Under the pieces are notes generated by a model that worked only from the letters and a program-made list of their open reading frames with translations, ran no database searches and was not told the DNA's origin. From NCBI GenBank assembly GCA_041621405.1, contig JBFKAV010000164.1:1-7502 (forward strand): a stretch of DNA of 7,502 nucleotides. Reading direction: 5' to 3'. The DNA is from JBFKAV01 sp041621405 (GTDB lineage: Bacteria; Pseudomonadota; Alphaproteobacteria; Rhodobacterales; Rhodobacteraceae). Both the position numbers and the translations under genes were made by a program. This document shows, in pieces, positions 1 through 6,375 of the stretch (position 1 is the stretch's first letter; the number at the start of each line of letters is the position of its first letter).

Positions 1-1078
1 CGCCCCCCCCCCCCCCGCGCTGGTAGAGGACCGAGACGAGTGGCACCGGCACCACCACGAGGGCCACGGCGGCCGGGACCGTCAGCATCAGCGCGAATTC
101 TCCGGCCCGGTTCAGCGCATCGCGCCCGCCAGCGGTATCCTCGGCCGAAAGCCGGCGCGAGAGGTCGGGCAGGAGCACGACCCCGATCGCGATGCCGACG
201 ACGCCGAGCGGCAGCTGGTAGAGCCGGTCGGCATAGGAGAGCCAGGCGACCGCGCCTTCGAAGAAGCTCGCAACTTGCCGCCCGATCAGCAGGTTCACCT
301 GCACCACGCCGCCCGCCAGCGCGGCGGGTGCCGCGATGATCGCGAGCCGCTTGAGTTCCGGCGTGAGGCGCGGCCGGCGCGGCACGAGGCGGAACCCCGC
401 CCGCGACGCCGCCCACCAGACGAGCCCGAGCTGCACCGCGCCGCCGAACGGTACCGAAAGAGCCAGCGTGTCGCCGACGCGCAGACCGAGCGCGTGGTCG
501 ATGCCGACGCCCAGCATGTCGGAGGAGGGCCGGCCCGTCGCCACCGCAAGAAGCACGCCGAGGATGAAGACGACGTTGAGGAGGACCGGCGCCGCGGCGG
601 CGGCGAGGAAGCGGCCGGTCGCGTTCAGTACGCCCGAGATCAGCGCGGCGAGCGAGATGAAGAAGATGTAGGGAAATGCGATGCGCCCGTATTCCACCGC
701 AAGGCCGAAGCGCTCGTCCTCGGCGAAGCCCGAGGCCATGGCGAGGACCAACAGCGGCATGGCGAGGATGCCGATAACCGTGAAGACCGCGAGGAGAAAG
801 ATCATCCCCGACATCGCCTCCGCGGCGAATTCGCTCGGCCGGTCGCCGTTTTCCACCTTCTTGGCGAACATCGGCACGAAGGCCATGTTGAAGGCGCCTT
901 CGGCGAAAAAGCGGCGGAACATGTTCGGCAGCGAGAACGCGATCAGGAACGCCTCGGCGATCGGCCCCGCGCCGAGATAGGCGGCGATGAGGATGTCGCG
1001 GACGAAGCCCAGGACGCGCGACAGAAGCGTCCAGACGCCGACGGTCAGGAAGCCCGACAGCAGGCGGATCGGCTGCAT
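1..1078 (-). CDS. murJ: Lipid II flippase MurJ (MviN), 3' part cut off by the window edge
   Basis: MurJ is the inner-membrane MOP-superfamily flippase that moves lipid II to the periplasmic face for peptidoglycan synthesis. About 359 codons are present; full MurJ proteins have roughly 510-520 residues, so the C-terminal third lies beyond the left edge. The N-terminus carries the family signature: SRVLGFVRD (residues 20-28), then AEAFLIAF (41-48), then LPNMFRRFFAEGAF (50-63). Arg21, Arg27, Arg55 and Arg56 align with the conserved cavity arginines Arg18, Arg24, Arg52 and Arg53 of the E. coli protein. Several hydrophobic, alanine/valine/leucine-rich membrane segments follow. Glu42 stands where E. 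coli has the essential Asp39. The ATG at 1078-1076 shares one base with the glnD stop (TGATG), and a weak GAGAGGG lies 10 bases upstream, so translational coupling to glnD is likely. The last readable codons are a glycine run encoded by the C tract at 3-16, which does not look like real MurJ sequence. Identity is secure; the extreme 3' end is not. Confidence 0.95.
   Translation of the reverse strand, partial: MQPIRLLSGFLTVGVWTLLSRVLGFVRDILIAAYLGAGPIAEAFLIAFSLPNMFRRFFAEGAFNMAFVPMFAKKVENGDRPSEFAAEAMSGMIFLLAVFTVIGILAMPLLVLAMASGFAEDERFGLAVEYGRIAFPYIFFISLAALISGVLNATGRFLAAAAAPVLLNVVFILGVLLAVATGRPSSDMLGVGIDHALGLRVGDTLALSVPFGGAVQLGLVWWAASRAGFRLVPRRPRLTPELKRLAIIAAPAALAGGVVQVNLLIGRQVASFFEGAVAWLSYADRLYQLPLGVVGIAIGVVLLPDLSRRLSAEDTAGGRDALNRAGEFALMLTVPAAVALVVVPVPLVSVLYQRGGGGG
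3..16. repeat. Run of 14 C (14 G on the coding strand of murJ) at the window edge
   Basis: Fourteen consecutive C residues occupy positions 3-16, and only the dinucleotide CG lies beyond them. In the murJ frame they are read as Gly-Gly-Gly-Gly-Gly directly after LYQR, where the MurJ family normally has RG followed by a small residue and Phe (for example RGAF). A genuine codon series could begin CGC GGG G and then diverge, so the run looks like a true GGGG start extended artificially. Poly-G read tails are a known artefact of two-colour sequencing chemistry, and an edge position fits that. A real slippery homopolymer is the alternative. Confidence 0.9.
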
Positions 1079-3900
1079 CAGGCGCGCGCCCTCTCGGCGC
1101 CCTGCTCGACCGCGGCGCGCAGCTTCTTCTCCAGCGCCTCGCGCTTGGCCTTGCTGTGGAGCTTCAGCCCGAACATGTCCTTCACGTAGAAGCTGTCGAC
1201 GACCTGGGCGCCGTAGGTCGCGATCACCGCCGAGGCGATGTAGATGTTGTTGGCTGCAAGCGTCCGCGTCAGGTCGTAGAGCAGACCGAGCCGGTCGCGG
1301 GTGTCGACCTGGATGATGGTGTAGATGTCCGAGCCGTCGTTGTCGAAGGTGATCGAAGTGGGGAACTGGAACTCCTTCTCGCGCCGCTTGATCTTGTCCT
1401 TCGACTTCAGCGCCTCGCGGGCCACCACCTCGCCCTTCAGCGTGCGGTCGATGGTCTGCCTCAGCCGCGGCAGGCGGCTCTCCTCATAGGGCGCGCCCTC
1501 GGCGTCCTGGATCCAGAATACCGCCGTGGCATAGCCATCCTTCGAGGTGTAGGTGCGGGCGTCGACGACGTTGGCGCCGGCCAGCGCCAGAGCGCCCGCG
1601 AGCCGGGAAAAGATTCCGGGATGGTCGGCCAGCGCAAAGCAGGCCCGGGTCGCATCGCGGTCGGGTTCGGGGTGCAGGTCGATGCGGATCTCGTCGGGGC
1701 CGAGATCCCTGAGCAGCCGGGCAAAGACTGCGTGGGTATCGGTGTTGAGCCCCTGCCAGTAGGGACCGTAATGCCGCGCCGTCTCCTTGCGGAGGTCCTT
1801 CGCGTCCCAGTCCCTCTTCAGCGCCTCGCGCAGCGCCCGTTTGGCCTCGGTCTCGAGCTTCTCGCGATTGAGCTCCTCGAGCCCGTGTTCCAGCGCATCG
1901 GCGGTCTGCTGGTAAAGGCCGCGGAGCAGCATCGCCTTCCAGTTGTTCCAGGTGGTCGGACCGACGCCGCGGATGTCGCAGACCGTGAGCACCGTCAGCA
2001 AATCGAGCCGCTTCCGCGTCTTCACCGCCTTGGCGAAGTCGCGTACGGTGCGCGGGTCGGAGATGTCGCGCTTCTGCGCCGTGTCCGCCATCAGGAGGTG
2101 ATAGCGCACCAGCCATTCCACGGTCTCGGATTCCTCGGCCGAAAGCCCGAGCCGGGGCGACACCTTCCGGGCGATCTTCGCGCCCAGCACCGAGTGATCC
2201 TCGGGCCGGCCCTTGCCGATGTCGTGCAACAGCAGTGCCACGTAGAGCACCCGGCGATTCACGCCCTCCTTCAGGATCCGGCTGGCGATCGGCAGCTCCT
2301 CGAGCAGCTCGCGCCGCTCGATCTGCGCGAGGATCGAGATGCACTGGATCGTGTGCTCGTCGACGGTGTAGTGGTGGTAGACATTGAACTGCATCATCGC
2401 CACGACGGGCTCGAACTCCGGGATGAAGGCGGCCAGAACGCCCAGCTCGTTCATCCTCCTCAGCGCCCGCTCGGGATTGCCGTGCTTGAGCATCAGGTCG
2501 ATAAAGATGCTCTGTGCCTCGGGGCTCTGCCGCACCTCCTCGTCGATCTGGAGGAGATTGGCGGCGATTAGCCGCATCGTGTCCGGATGCAGGAGAAGCC
2601 CCGTGCGCAGCGCCTCTTCGAAGACCCTCAGCATGTTGACCTTGTCGGTGAGGAACGCCGCCTCGTCGCCGATGTCGAGCCGGTTCTGGTTGACCTTGTA
2701 GGGCGAGCGCACCCTGCGCCGGCGACGCAGCAGGCCGACCAGCATCGGCTCCCTCTTGGCATGGTTCGCTTCCAGCGCGGTCAGGAAGATCCGCGTGAGC
2801 TCGCCCACCCGCGTGGCATGGCGGAAGTATTCCTGCATGAAATGCTCGACCGCCCGCCGCCCGCCGTGGTCGGCAAAGCCCATCCGGCGCGCCACCTCAA
2901 CCTGCATGTCGAAAGTGAGCTGATCCACCGCCCGCCCGGCGATCAGGTGCAGATGGCAGCGCACGGCCCAGAGGAAGTTCTCGGCCCTGGCAAAGGACTG
3001 GAATTCCTCGGGGCGGAAGAATCCAAGGGAAAGCAACGCGCGGCTCGAATCCACCCGGTGCAGGTATTTGGCGATCCAGAACAGCGACTGCAGGTCTCGC
3101 AGGCCGCCCTTGCCTTCCTTCACGTTGGGCTCGAGCATGTAGCGCTGGCCACCCTGCTTCTTGTGGCGCTCGGCGCGCTCGGCAAGCTTGGCCTCGATGA
3201 ACTCGGCCCCCGTGTTGCGATAGAGCTCGCGCCAGAGCCGATCGGAGAGCTGGTCGGCGAGATCCCTGTCGCCGGTGACGAAGCGGTGCTCCAGCAGCGC
3301 CGTGCGGATCGTATAGTCCTCGCGCCCGAGCCTGAGGCAGTCCTTCACGGTGCGGCTGGCATGGCCCACCTTCAGCCGCAAATCCCACAGGATGTAGAGC
3401 ATCGACTCGATCACGCTCTCGGCCCAAGGCGTCACCTTGTAGGGCGTGAGGAACACCAGATCGACGTCGGAATAGGGCGCCATCTCGGCGCGACCGTAGC
3501 CGCCCACCGCCAACACCGCCAGCCGCTCGGCCTCGGTGGGTGTGGCGAGCGGATGCAGGTGCCGGGTGCAGATCCTCAGCGTCGCGCGCACGATCACATC
3601 GGTCAGCCAGGCATTGGCGGCGATCACGCCATGTGCCTCCCGCGGAGCCTCTGCGAAGGCCGCCTCGATCGCCTCGGCGCCCTTGCGTCGCGCCTGCTGC
3701 AGGATCGGCACGACGGCAGCGCGGAGTTCGCGGCCTTTCTCCAGACCGGCGGCCGCGCGGTCGAGCCGTGCGTCGAGCGCGGTCGCATCGATGATCTCCG
3801 AGCCCGGGCATACCAACTCCCAGCCGCCGTCTGGGGCCGCGCCCGCCGAGCGCGGCGCCTCAGAAGCCGGCGCCGACGAAGCTTCTGGGGGCGGGGTCAA
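1078..3900 (-). CDS. glnD: Bifunctional [protein-PII] uridylyltransferase / uridylyl-removing enzyme GlnD
   Basis: GlnD is the cytosolic glutamine sensor that uridylylates PII proteins (GlnB/GlnK) when glutamine is low and removes UMP when it is high, so controlling glutamine synthetase and NtrBC signalling. The 940-residue product has the full domain order. The nucleotidyltransferase domain has GGYGR at 133-137 and the metal-binding SDVD at 144-147. The PII-UTase helical region follows, and then an HD hydrolase domain with YHHYTVDEH ending at His516, His559-Asp560 in LLLHDIGKG, and DHS at 568-570. Two C-terminal ACT domains follow, the first around 750-815 (DHPGIFSRLAGAL) and the second from about 860 (DTRDRLGLLYDL). 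The frame is intact. The chosen start is TTG at 3900, with AGGTG seven bases upstream (3912-3908). It gives a Pro/Ala-rich N-terminal tail and overlaps the upstream lipoprotein gene by 41 bases. A TTG at 3816 is the main alternative but has no properly spaced ribosome site. The stop overlaps the murJ start by one base. Confidence 0.97.
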   Translation of the reverse strand: MTPPPEASSAPASEAPRSAGAAPDGGWELVCPGSEIIDATALDARLDRAAAGLEKGRELRAAVVPILQQARRKGAEAIEAAFAEAPREAHGVIAANAWLTDVIVRATLRICTRHLHPLATPTEAERLAVLAVGGYGRAEMAPYSDVDLVFLTPYKVTPWAESVIESMLYILWDLRLKVGHASRTVKDCLRLGREDYTIRTALLEHRFVTGDRDLADQLSDRLWRELYRNTGAEFIEAKLAERAERHKKQGGQRYMLEPNVKEGKGGLRDLQSLFWIAKYLHRVDSSRALLSLGFFRPEEFQSFARAENFLWAVRCHLHLIAGRAVDQLTFDMQVEVARRMGFADHGGRRAVEHFMQEYFRHATRVGELTRIFLTALEANHAKREPMLVGLLRRRRRVRSPYKVNQNRLDIGDEAAFLTDKVNMLRVFEEALRTGLLLHPDTMRLIAANLLQIDEEVRQSPEAQSIFIDLMLKHGNPERALRRMNELGVLAAFIPEFEPVVAMMQFNVYHHYTVDEHTIQCISILAQIERRELLEELPIASRILKEGVNRRVLYVALLLHDIGKGRPEDHSVLGAKIARKVSPRLGLSAEESETVEWLVRYHLLMADTAQKRDISDPRTVRDFAKAVKTRKRLDLLTVLTVCDIRGVGPTTWNNWKAMLLRGLYQQTADALEHGLEELNREKLETEAKRALREALKRDWDAKDLRKETARHYGPYWQGLNTDTHAVFARLLRDLGPDEIRIDLHPEPDRDATRACFALADHPGIFSRLAGALALAGANVVDARTYTSKDGYATAVFWIQDAEGAPYEESRLPRLRQTIDRTLKGEVVAREALKSKDKIKRREKEFQFPTSITFDNDGSDIYTIIQVDTRDRLGLLYDLTRTLAANNIYIASAVIATYGAQVVDSFYVKDMFGLKLHSKAKREALEKKLRAAVEQGAERARA

Positions 3901-5020
3901 TCACGAACACCTGGTTGTTGCGGATCTGGGCCACGGCGAGCCCGCGCTCGTTGGTGCCGTCGGGGCGGAAGCGGAAGATGCCGTTCACGCCCACGAATCC
4001 CGAGGGCTGGGTCAGCGCCGAACCGGTGAGCGCCTGGCTTCCGCGGCTCTTCACCAGCGCGCCGATCGCGGCGACGCCGTCATAGGCGAGCCCGGCGATC
4101 GGATGCGGTGCTGTCCCGTAGGCGGCGGCGTAGCGAGCCTGGAACTGGTTGTTCAGCGAGGGATCGGGCAGCGCGAACCAGCCGCCCTGCACGCCGGGAA
4201 GCGAAAGCGTGGCCGGCGGGATGTCCCATCGCGTGAGGCCGATGTACTGAGTGGTCGCGGGGCTCAGCCCCGCCTCGGGCAGAAGCTGTGCGAACAGCGG
4301 CAAGGCGCCCGCCGAATCGGCGGTGAGGAAGACCGACTGCGCCCCGGATGCGCGGAACCCGCTCACGATGCCCGGAATGGCAGCCACCACGGCATCCTGG
4401 TTGAAGGCATAGCTCGCCGTCCCGGCGAGGCGGGCGCTGGAGCGGGCGATCGCCGTCTCGATCGCGCGACGCCCGATCTCGCCCGCTTGGGTATCCTCGT
4501 GCACCACGAAGATCGTCCCCTTGCCGGCCCGCGCGGCGTAGGACACCAGGCGGCTGGCGGTGTTCTCGAAGGTGTTGCCCAGGACGAAGACGTTGCCGCC
4601 GGCGATCTCGGAGTTGTTGGAGAAGCTCAGCACGTTGACGTTGCGCGGGGCGACGGCCAGGCCGGCGGCATTCGCCGCGTCGGCGAAGACCGGCCCGAGA
4701 ATGATCTTGGCGCCGTCGTTCACGGCCTGGACCGCGACCGCGGCGGCCCGTTGCGGCGCGCCGCCGGTCTGATAGACGCGCAGATCGATGTCGACCCCGG
4801 CGAGGTCGGCGACGGCCAGCCTGGCGGCATTTTCGAGGCTCCGCGCGAGGATGTCGTCGCCGGTCTGGCCGGAGCCGCCGGGCACGAGCAGTGCCACCGG
4901 GATCGCCGCGTCGGCGTCGATCGTGGGACCGGTGAACGCCATCGGGTCGCAGGCCGCGAGCCCGAGCACCGCACCAACCGCCAGCGCCGCCTTGCGCAGC
5001 CCACCGAAAACCGAAACCAT
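3860..5020 (-). CDS. LppC-family lipoprotein, probable penicillin-binding protein activator (LpoA-like)
   Basis: This 386-residue protein has a clear lipoprotein signal peptide: a basic LRK (residues 8-10), a hydrophobic Ala/Val/Leu stretch, and the lipobox LAAC with Cys24 as the predicted lipidated residue. The mature part, from about residue 38, has a type-1 periplasmic-binding-protein fold. It is recognisable by the opening IPVALLVPGGSGQTGDD, then KIILGPVFADAANAAG, LSFSNNSEIAGGNVFVLG, and a late GIFRFRPDGTNERG. This matches alphaproteobacterial LppC proteins, which are annotated as penicillin-binding protein activators after E. coli LpoA. E. coli LpoA is nearly twice as long because it carries an extra N-terminal TPR domain, absent here, so activation of a class A PBP is inferred. 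Asp25 at the +2 position would favour inner-membrane retention under the E. coli Lol rule. The start is ATG at 5020 with AGGGAG ten bases upstream; an in-frame GTG at 5026 sits only four bases from the same motif and cannot be excluded. The gene heads the minus operon, and its 3' end overlaps glnD. Confidence 0.87.
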   Translation of the reverse strand: MVSVFGGLRKAALAVGAVLGLAACDPMAFTGPTIDADAAIPVALLVPGGSGQTGDDILARSLENAARLAVADLAGVDIDLRVYQTGGAPQRAAAVAVQAVNDGAKIILGPVFADAANAAGLAVAPRNVNVLSFSNNSEIAGGNVFVLGNTFENTASRLVSYAARAGKGTIFVVHEDTQAGEIGRRAIETAIARSSARLAGTASYAFNQDAVVAAIPGIVSGFRASGAQSVFLTADSAGALPLFAQLLPEAGLSPATTQYIGLTRWDIPPATLSLPGVQGGWFALPDPSLNNQFQARYAAAYGTAPHPIAGLAYDGVAAIGALVKSRGSQALTGSALTQPSGFVGVNGIFRFRPDGTNERGLAVAQIRNNQVFVIDPAPRSFVGAGF

Positions 5021-5059
5021 GACCACCCGTCTCCCTGTCCTTTCGCGCCGTCGCGCGGC

Positions 5060-5088
5060 AGCCTACGGGCTTCATGGGGGCAAGTAAA
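5060..5088 (-). promoter_or_regulatory. Candidate sigma-70-type promoter for the lipoprotein-glnD-murJ operon
   Basis: On the minus strand, TTTACT (5088-5083) and TAGGCT (5065-5060) are separated by exactly 17 bases. They match the -35 consensus at four of six positions and the -10 consensus at three of six, including the important first TA and last T. A start near 5053 would give a leader of about 33 bases with AGGGAG before the ATG at 5020. The match is moderate only. I found no equally good pair for the plus-strand rsmI gene in the same gap. Confidence 0.33.
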
Positions 5089-5099
5089 CGGCGGAGGAC

Positions 5100-5103
5100 G
5101 GAG
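5100..5103 (+). promoter_or_regulatory. Ribosome binding site that fixes the rsmI start
   Basis: GGAG sits eight bases before the ATG at 5112. A stronger-looking GGAGGA at 5093-5098 is 13 bases away and too distant to be optimal. An in-frame TAA at 5085-5087 closes the frame upstream, and no other start codon lies between it and 5112, so the ATG at 5112 is the only possible rsmI start. Confidence 0.7.
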
Positions 5104-5111
5104 CGACGCGC

Positions 5112-5969
5112 ATGTGGCAGAAAACCGACCTCGCGCCCGGCCTTTACCTCGTTTCCACGCCCATCGGCGCGGCACGCGACGTCACGCTCAGGGCGCTCGA
5201 CGTGCTGGTCTCGGCCGACGTGCTGGCGGCCGAGGACACCCGCACCCTCAGGCGGCTGATGGACATCCACGGCGTGCCGCTCCGGCAGCGGCTGATCCTC
5301 GCCTACCACGATCACAACGGCCCCAAGATGCGGCCGAAGCTGCTGGCACTCCTCGCTCAGGGCCGGTCGGTGGCCTACGCCTCCGAGGCCGGCACGCCGC
5401 TGGTCGCCGACCCTGGCTACGTCCTCGCCCGCGAAGCGATCGCCATGGGGCTCCCGGTGATCGCGGTGCCCGGCGCCTCGGCGGTGCTCGCAGCCCTGAG
5501 CGTGGCGGGCCTGCCAACCGACCGCTTCCTGTTCGCGGGCTTTCCCCCTGCCGCGAGCGCCGCCCGGCTGCGGTTTCTCGAGGCACTCGCTGGCATCGAG
5601 GCGACGCTGGTCTTCTACGAATCGCCCAAGCGCGTTGGCGAGCTGTTAACCGACCTCGTGCAAGCCTTCGGGGCCGAGCGCCGGGCGGTGATCTGCCGGG
5701 AGCTCACAAAGAAGTTCGAGGAGTCTCTCCGCGGCAGCCTGGGCGAACTGGCAGCACTTTTCTCCGGCGAAGAGGCGAAGGGCGAGATCGTGGTTCTGGT
5801 GGACCGGGGGGAAAGGCCGGCAGTCTCCGCCGCGGATCTCGACGCGACGCTTAAGGACGCGCTCGGTTCGATGCGGGTGAAGGAGGCGGCCGAGACCGTC
5901 TCCAAGGCGCTGGGGCTCCCCCGACGCGAGGTCTACCAGGCAGCGCTGCGGCTTGCGGGAGAGAAGTGA
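5112..5969 (+). CDS. rsmI: 16S rRNA (cytidine(1402)-2'-O)-methyltransferase RsmI
   Basis: RsmI uses S-adenosylmethionine to 2'-O-methylate C1402 in the decoding centre of 16S rRNA, tuning initiation and decoding fidelity. The 285-residue protein matches the usual family length of about 280-290. The tetrapyrrole-methylase fold motifs appear in order: GLYLVSTPIG (10-19), AAEDTRTLRRL (39-49), ASEAGTPLVADPG (90-102), PGASAVLAALSVAGLPTDRF in the middle, FAGFPP, FYESPKRVGEL (with Glu170) and RELTKKFEE (196-204). Two deviations from the common family wording are visible: TPIG is followed by AARD instead of NLxD, and the usual SDAGTP is SEAGTP, with Glu92. Both are conservative, and the gene otherwise looks intact. 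It is the first gene of the plus operon, transcribed away from the LppC gene. In E. coli, rsmI also lies divergently beside lpoA, which supports both identifications. Its 3' end holds the ribosome site of the next gene. Confidence 0.96.
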   Translation: MWQKTDLAPGLYLVSTPIGAARDVTLRALDVLVSADVLAAEDTRTLRRLMDIHGVPLRQRLILAYHDHNGPKMRPKLLALLAQGRSVAYASEAGTPLVADPGYVLAREAIAMGLPVIAVPGASAVLAALSVAGLPTDRFLFAGFPPAASAARLRFLEALAGIEATLVFYESPKRVGELLTDLVQAFGAERRAVICRELTKKFEESLRGSLGELAALFSGEEAKGEIVVLVDRGERPAVSAADLDATLKDALGSMRVKEAAETVSKALGLPRREVYQAALRLAGEK

Positions 5970-5970
5970 G

Positions 5971-6315
5971 ATGAGCGGGATCTTGTCCTATCATTCCGGC
6001 CTCGCGGCAGAGGGCGCGGTGGAGGCGGTCTACGGCCTGCCGGTCGCCGCCCGTCGCTGGCGTGGCACGGCCGGAGAGATCGACCTGATCCTGCGCGACG
6101 GCGAGGGGCTGATCTTCGTGGAGGTGAAGCGGGCGCGCGACTTCGCCCGCGCCGCCGAGCGGCTGACCCGGGCCCAGGGCGAGCGGATCTGGGCCACCGC
6201 GGCCGAATTCCTCGCCGGCGAGCCGCGCGGCCAGCTTACCGAGGCACGCGTCGACCTGGCGCTGGTCGACGGCGTCGGGCGCGTGCGGATCATCGAGAAC
6301 GTGACCCTCGACTGA
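5971..6315 (+). CDS. yraN: YraN family (UPF0102) protein with a PD-(D/E)XK nuclease-like fold, function unknown
   Basis: This small protein of 114 residues has the UPF0102 signature: GLAAEGAVEAVYG at 10-22, then ARRWRGTAGEIDLI at 27-40, and LIFVEVKRAR at 47-56. Glu36, Asp38, Glu51 and Lys53 form the acidic-acidic-ExK pattern of restriction-endonuclease-like folds, so a metal-dependent nuclease or nucleic-acid-binding role is plausible. No substrate is established for the family. The chosen start is ATG at 5971, one base after the rsmI stop, with GGAG (5958-5961) nine bases upstream inside the rsmI coding end; this spacing suggests translational coupling. An in-frame TTG at 5953 would add six residues overlapping rsmI and is less likely. 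Linkage of yraN to rsmI and an LppC/LpoA gene is also seen in E. coli, although there yraN follows lpoA and not rsmI. Confidence 0.92.
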   Translation: MSGILSYHSGLAAEGAVEAVYGLPVAARRWRGTAGEIDLILRDGEGLIFVEVKRARDFARAAERLTRAQGERIWATAAEFLAGEPRGQLTEARVDLALVDGVGRVRIIENVTLD

Positions 6316-6337
6316 GAGTTGCATGCCTCCCCGCGCT

Positions 6338-6353
6338 CGGCCATGTAGGGCCG
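6338..6353 (+). other. Small hairpin in the yraN-gshB gap
   Basis: The 60-base gap 6316-6375 contains a 5-bp inverted repeat, CGGCC (6338-6342) and GGCCG (6349-6353), with a 6-base loop. No T-run follows, so it is not a convincing intrinsic terminator. A weak promoter-like pair, TTGCAT (6319-6324) and CATGTA (6342-6347), is spaced 17 bases apart, with the second element overlapping the hairpin. The gap could hold an internal gshB promoter, but neither signal is strong, and a stem of this size is expected by chance at this GC content. Confidence 0.22.
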
Positions 6354-6362
6354 GACCAGCGT

Positions 6363-6369
6363 GGGGGAG
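6363..6369 (+). promoter_or_regulatory. Strong ribosome binding site that sets the gshB start
   Basis: GGGGGAG lies six bases before the ATG at 6376. The in-frame GTG at 6361 would place the start upstream of this site and add five residues (GERRM-type leader) absent from GshB proteins, so the ATG is preferred. Glutathione synthetases typically begin with a short basic stretch before the MDPI motif, as this start gives. Confidence 0.8.
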
Positions 6370-6375
6370 CGCCGA

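Noticed and set aside
275..1189. Plus-strand open frame of 304 codons with a very charged, Arg/Glu/Asp-rich product
   Set aside because: It is exactly antisense to murJ; the charge bias is what the complement of a hydrophobic membrane protein gene gives.
1156..4029. Two long plus-strand open frames antisense to glnD (471 and 480 codons)
   Set aside because: They mirror the codon structure of glnD and show no recognisable domain, signal or plausible ribosome site; glnD itself has complete domain evidence.
3536..5854. Plus-strand open frame of about 770 codons running antisense to glnD and the lipoprotein gene and then across rsmI in another frame
   Set aside because: GC-rich DNA makes stops rare. 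The translation is Arg/Gly/Ala/Asp-rich without family motifs and lies over confident genes on both sides of a divergent promoter gap.
6338..6353. Possible terminator between yraN and gshB
   Set aside because: The stem has only five pairs and no T-run, and the genes are co-directional and close, so read-through is more likely.
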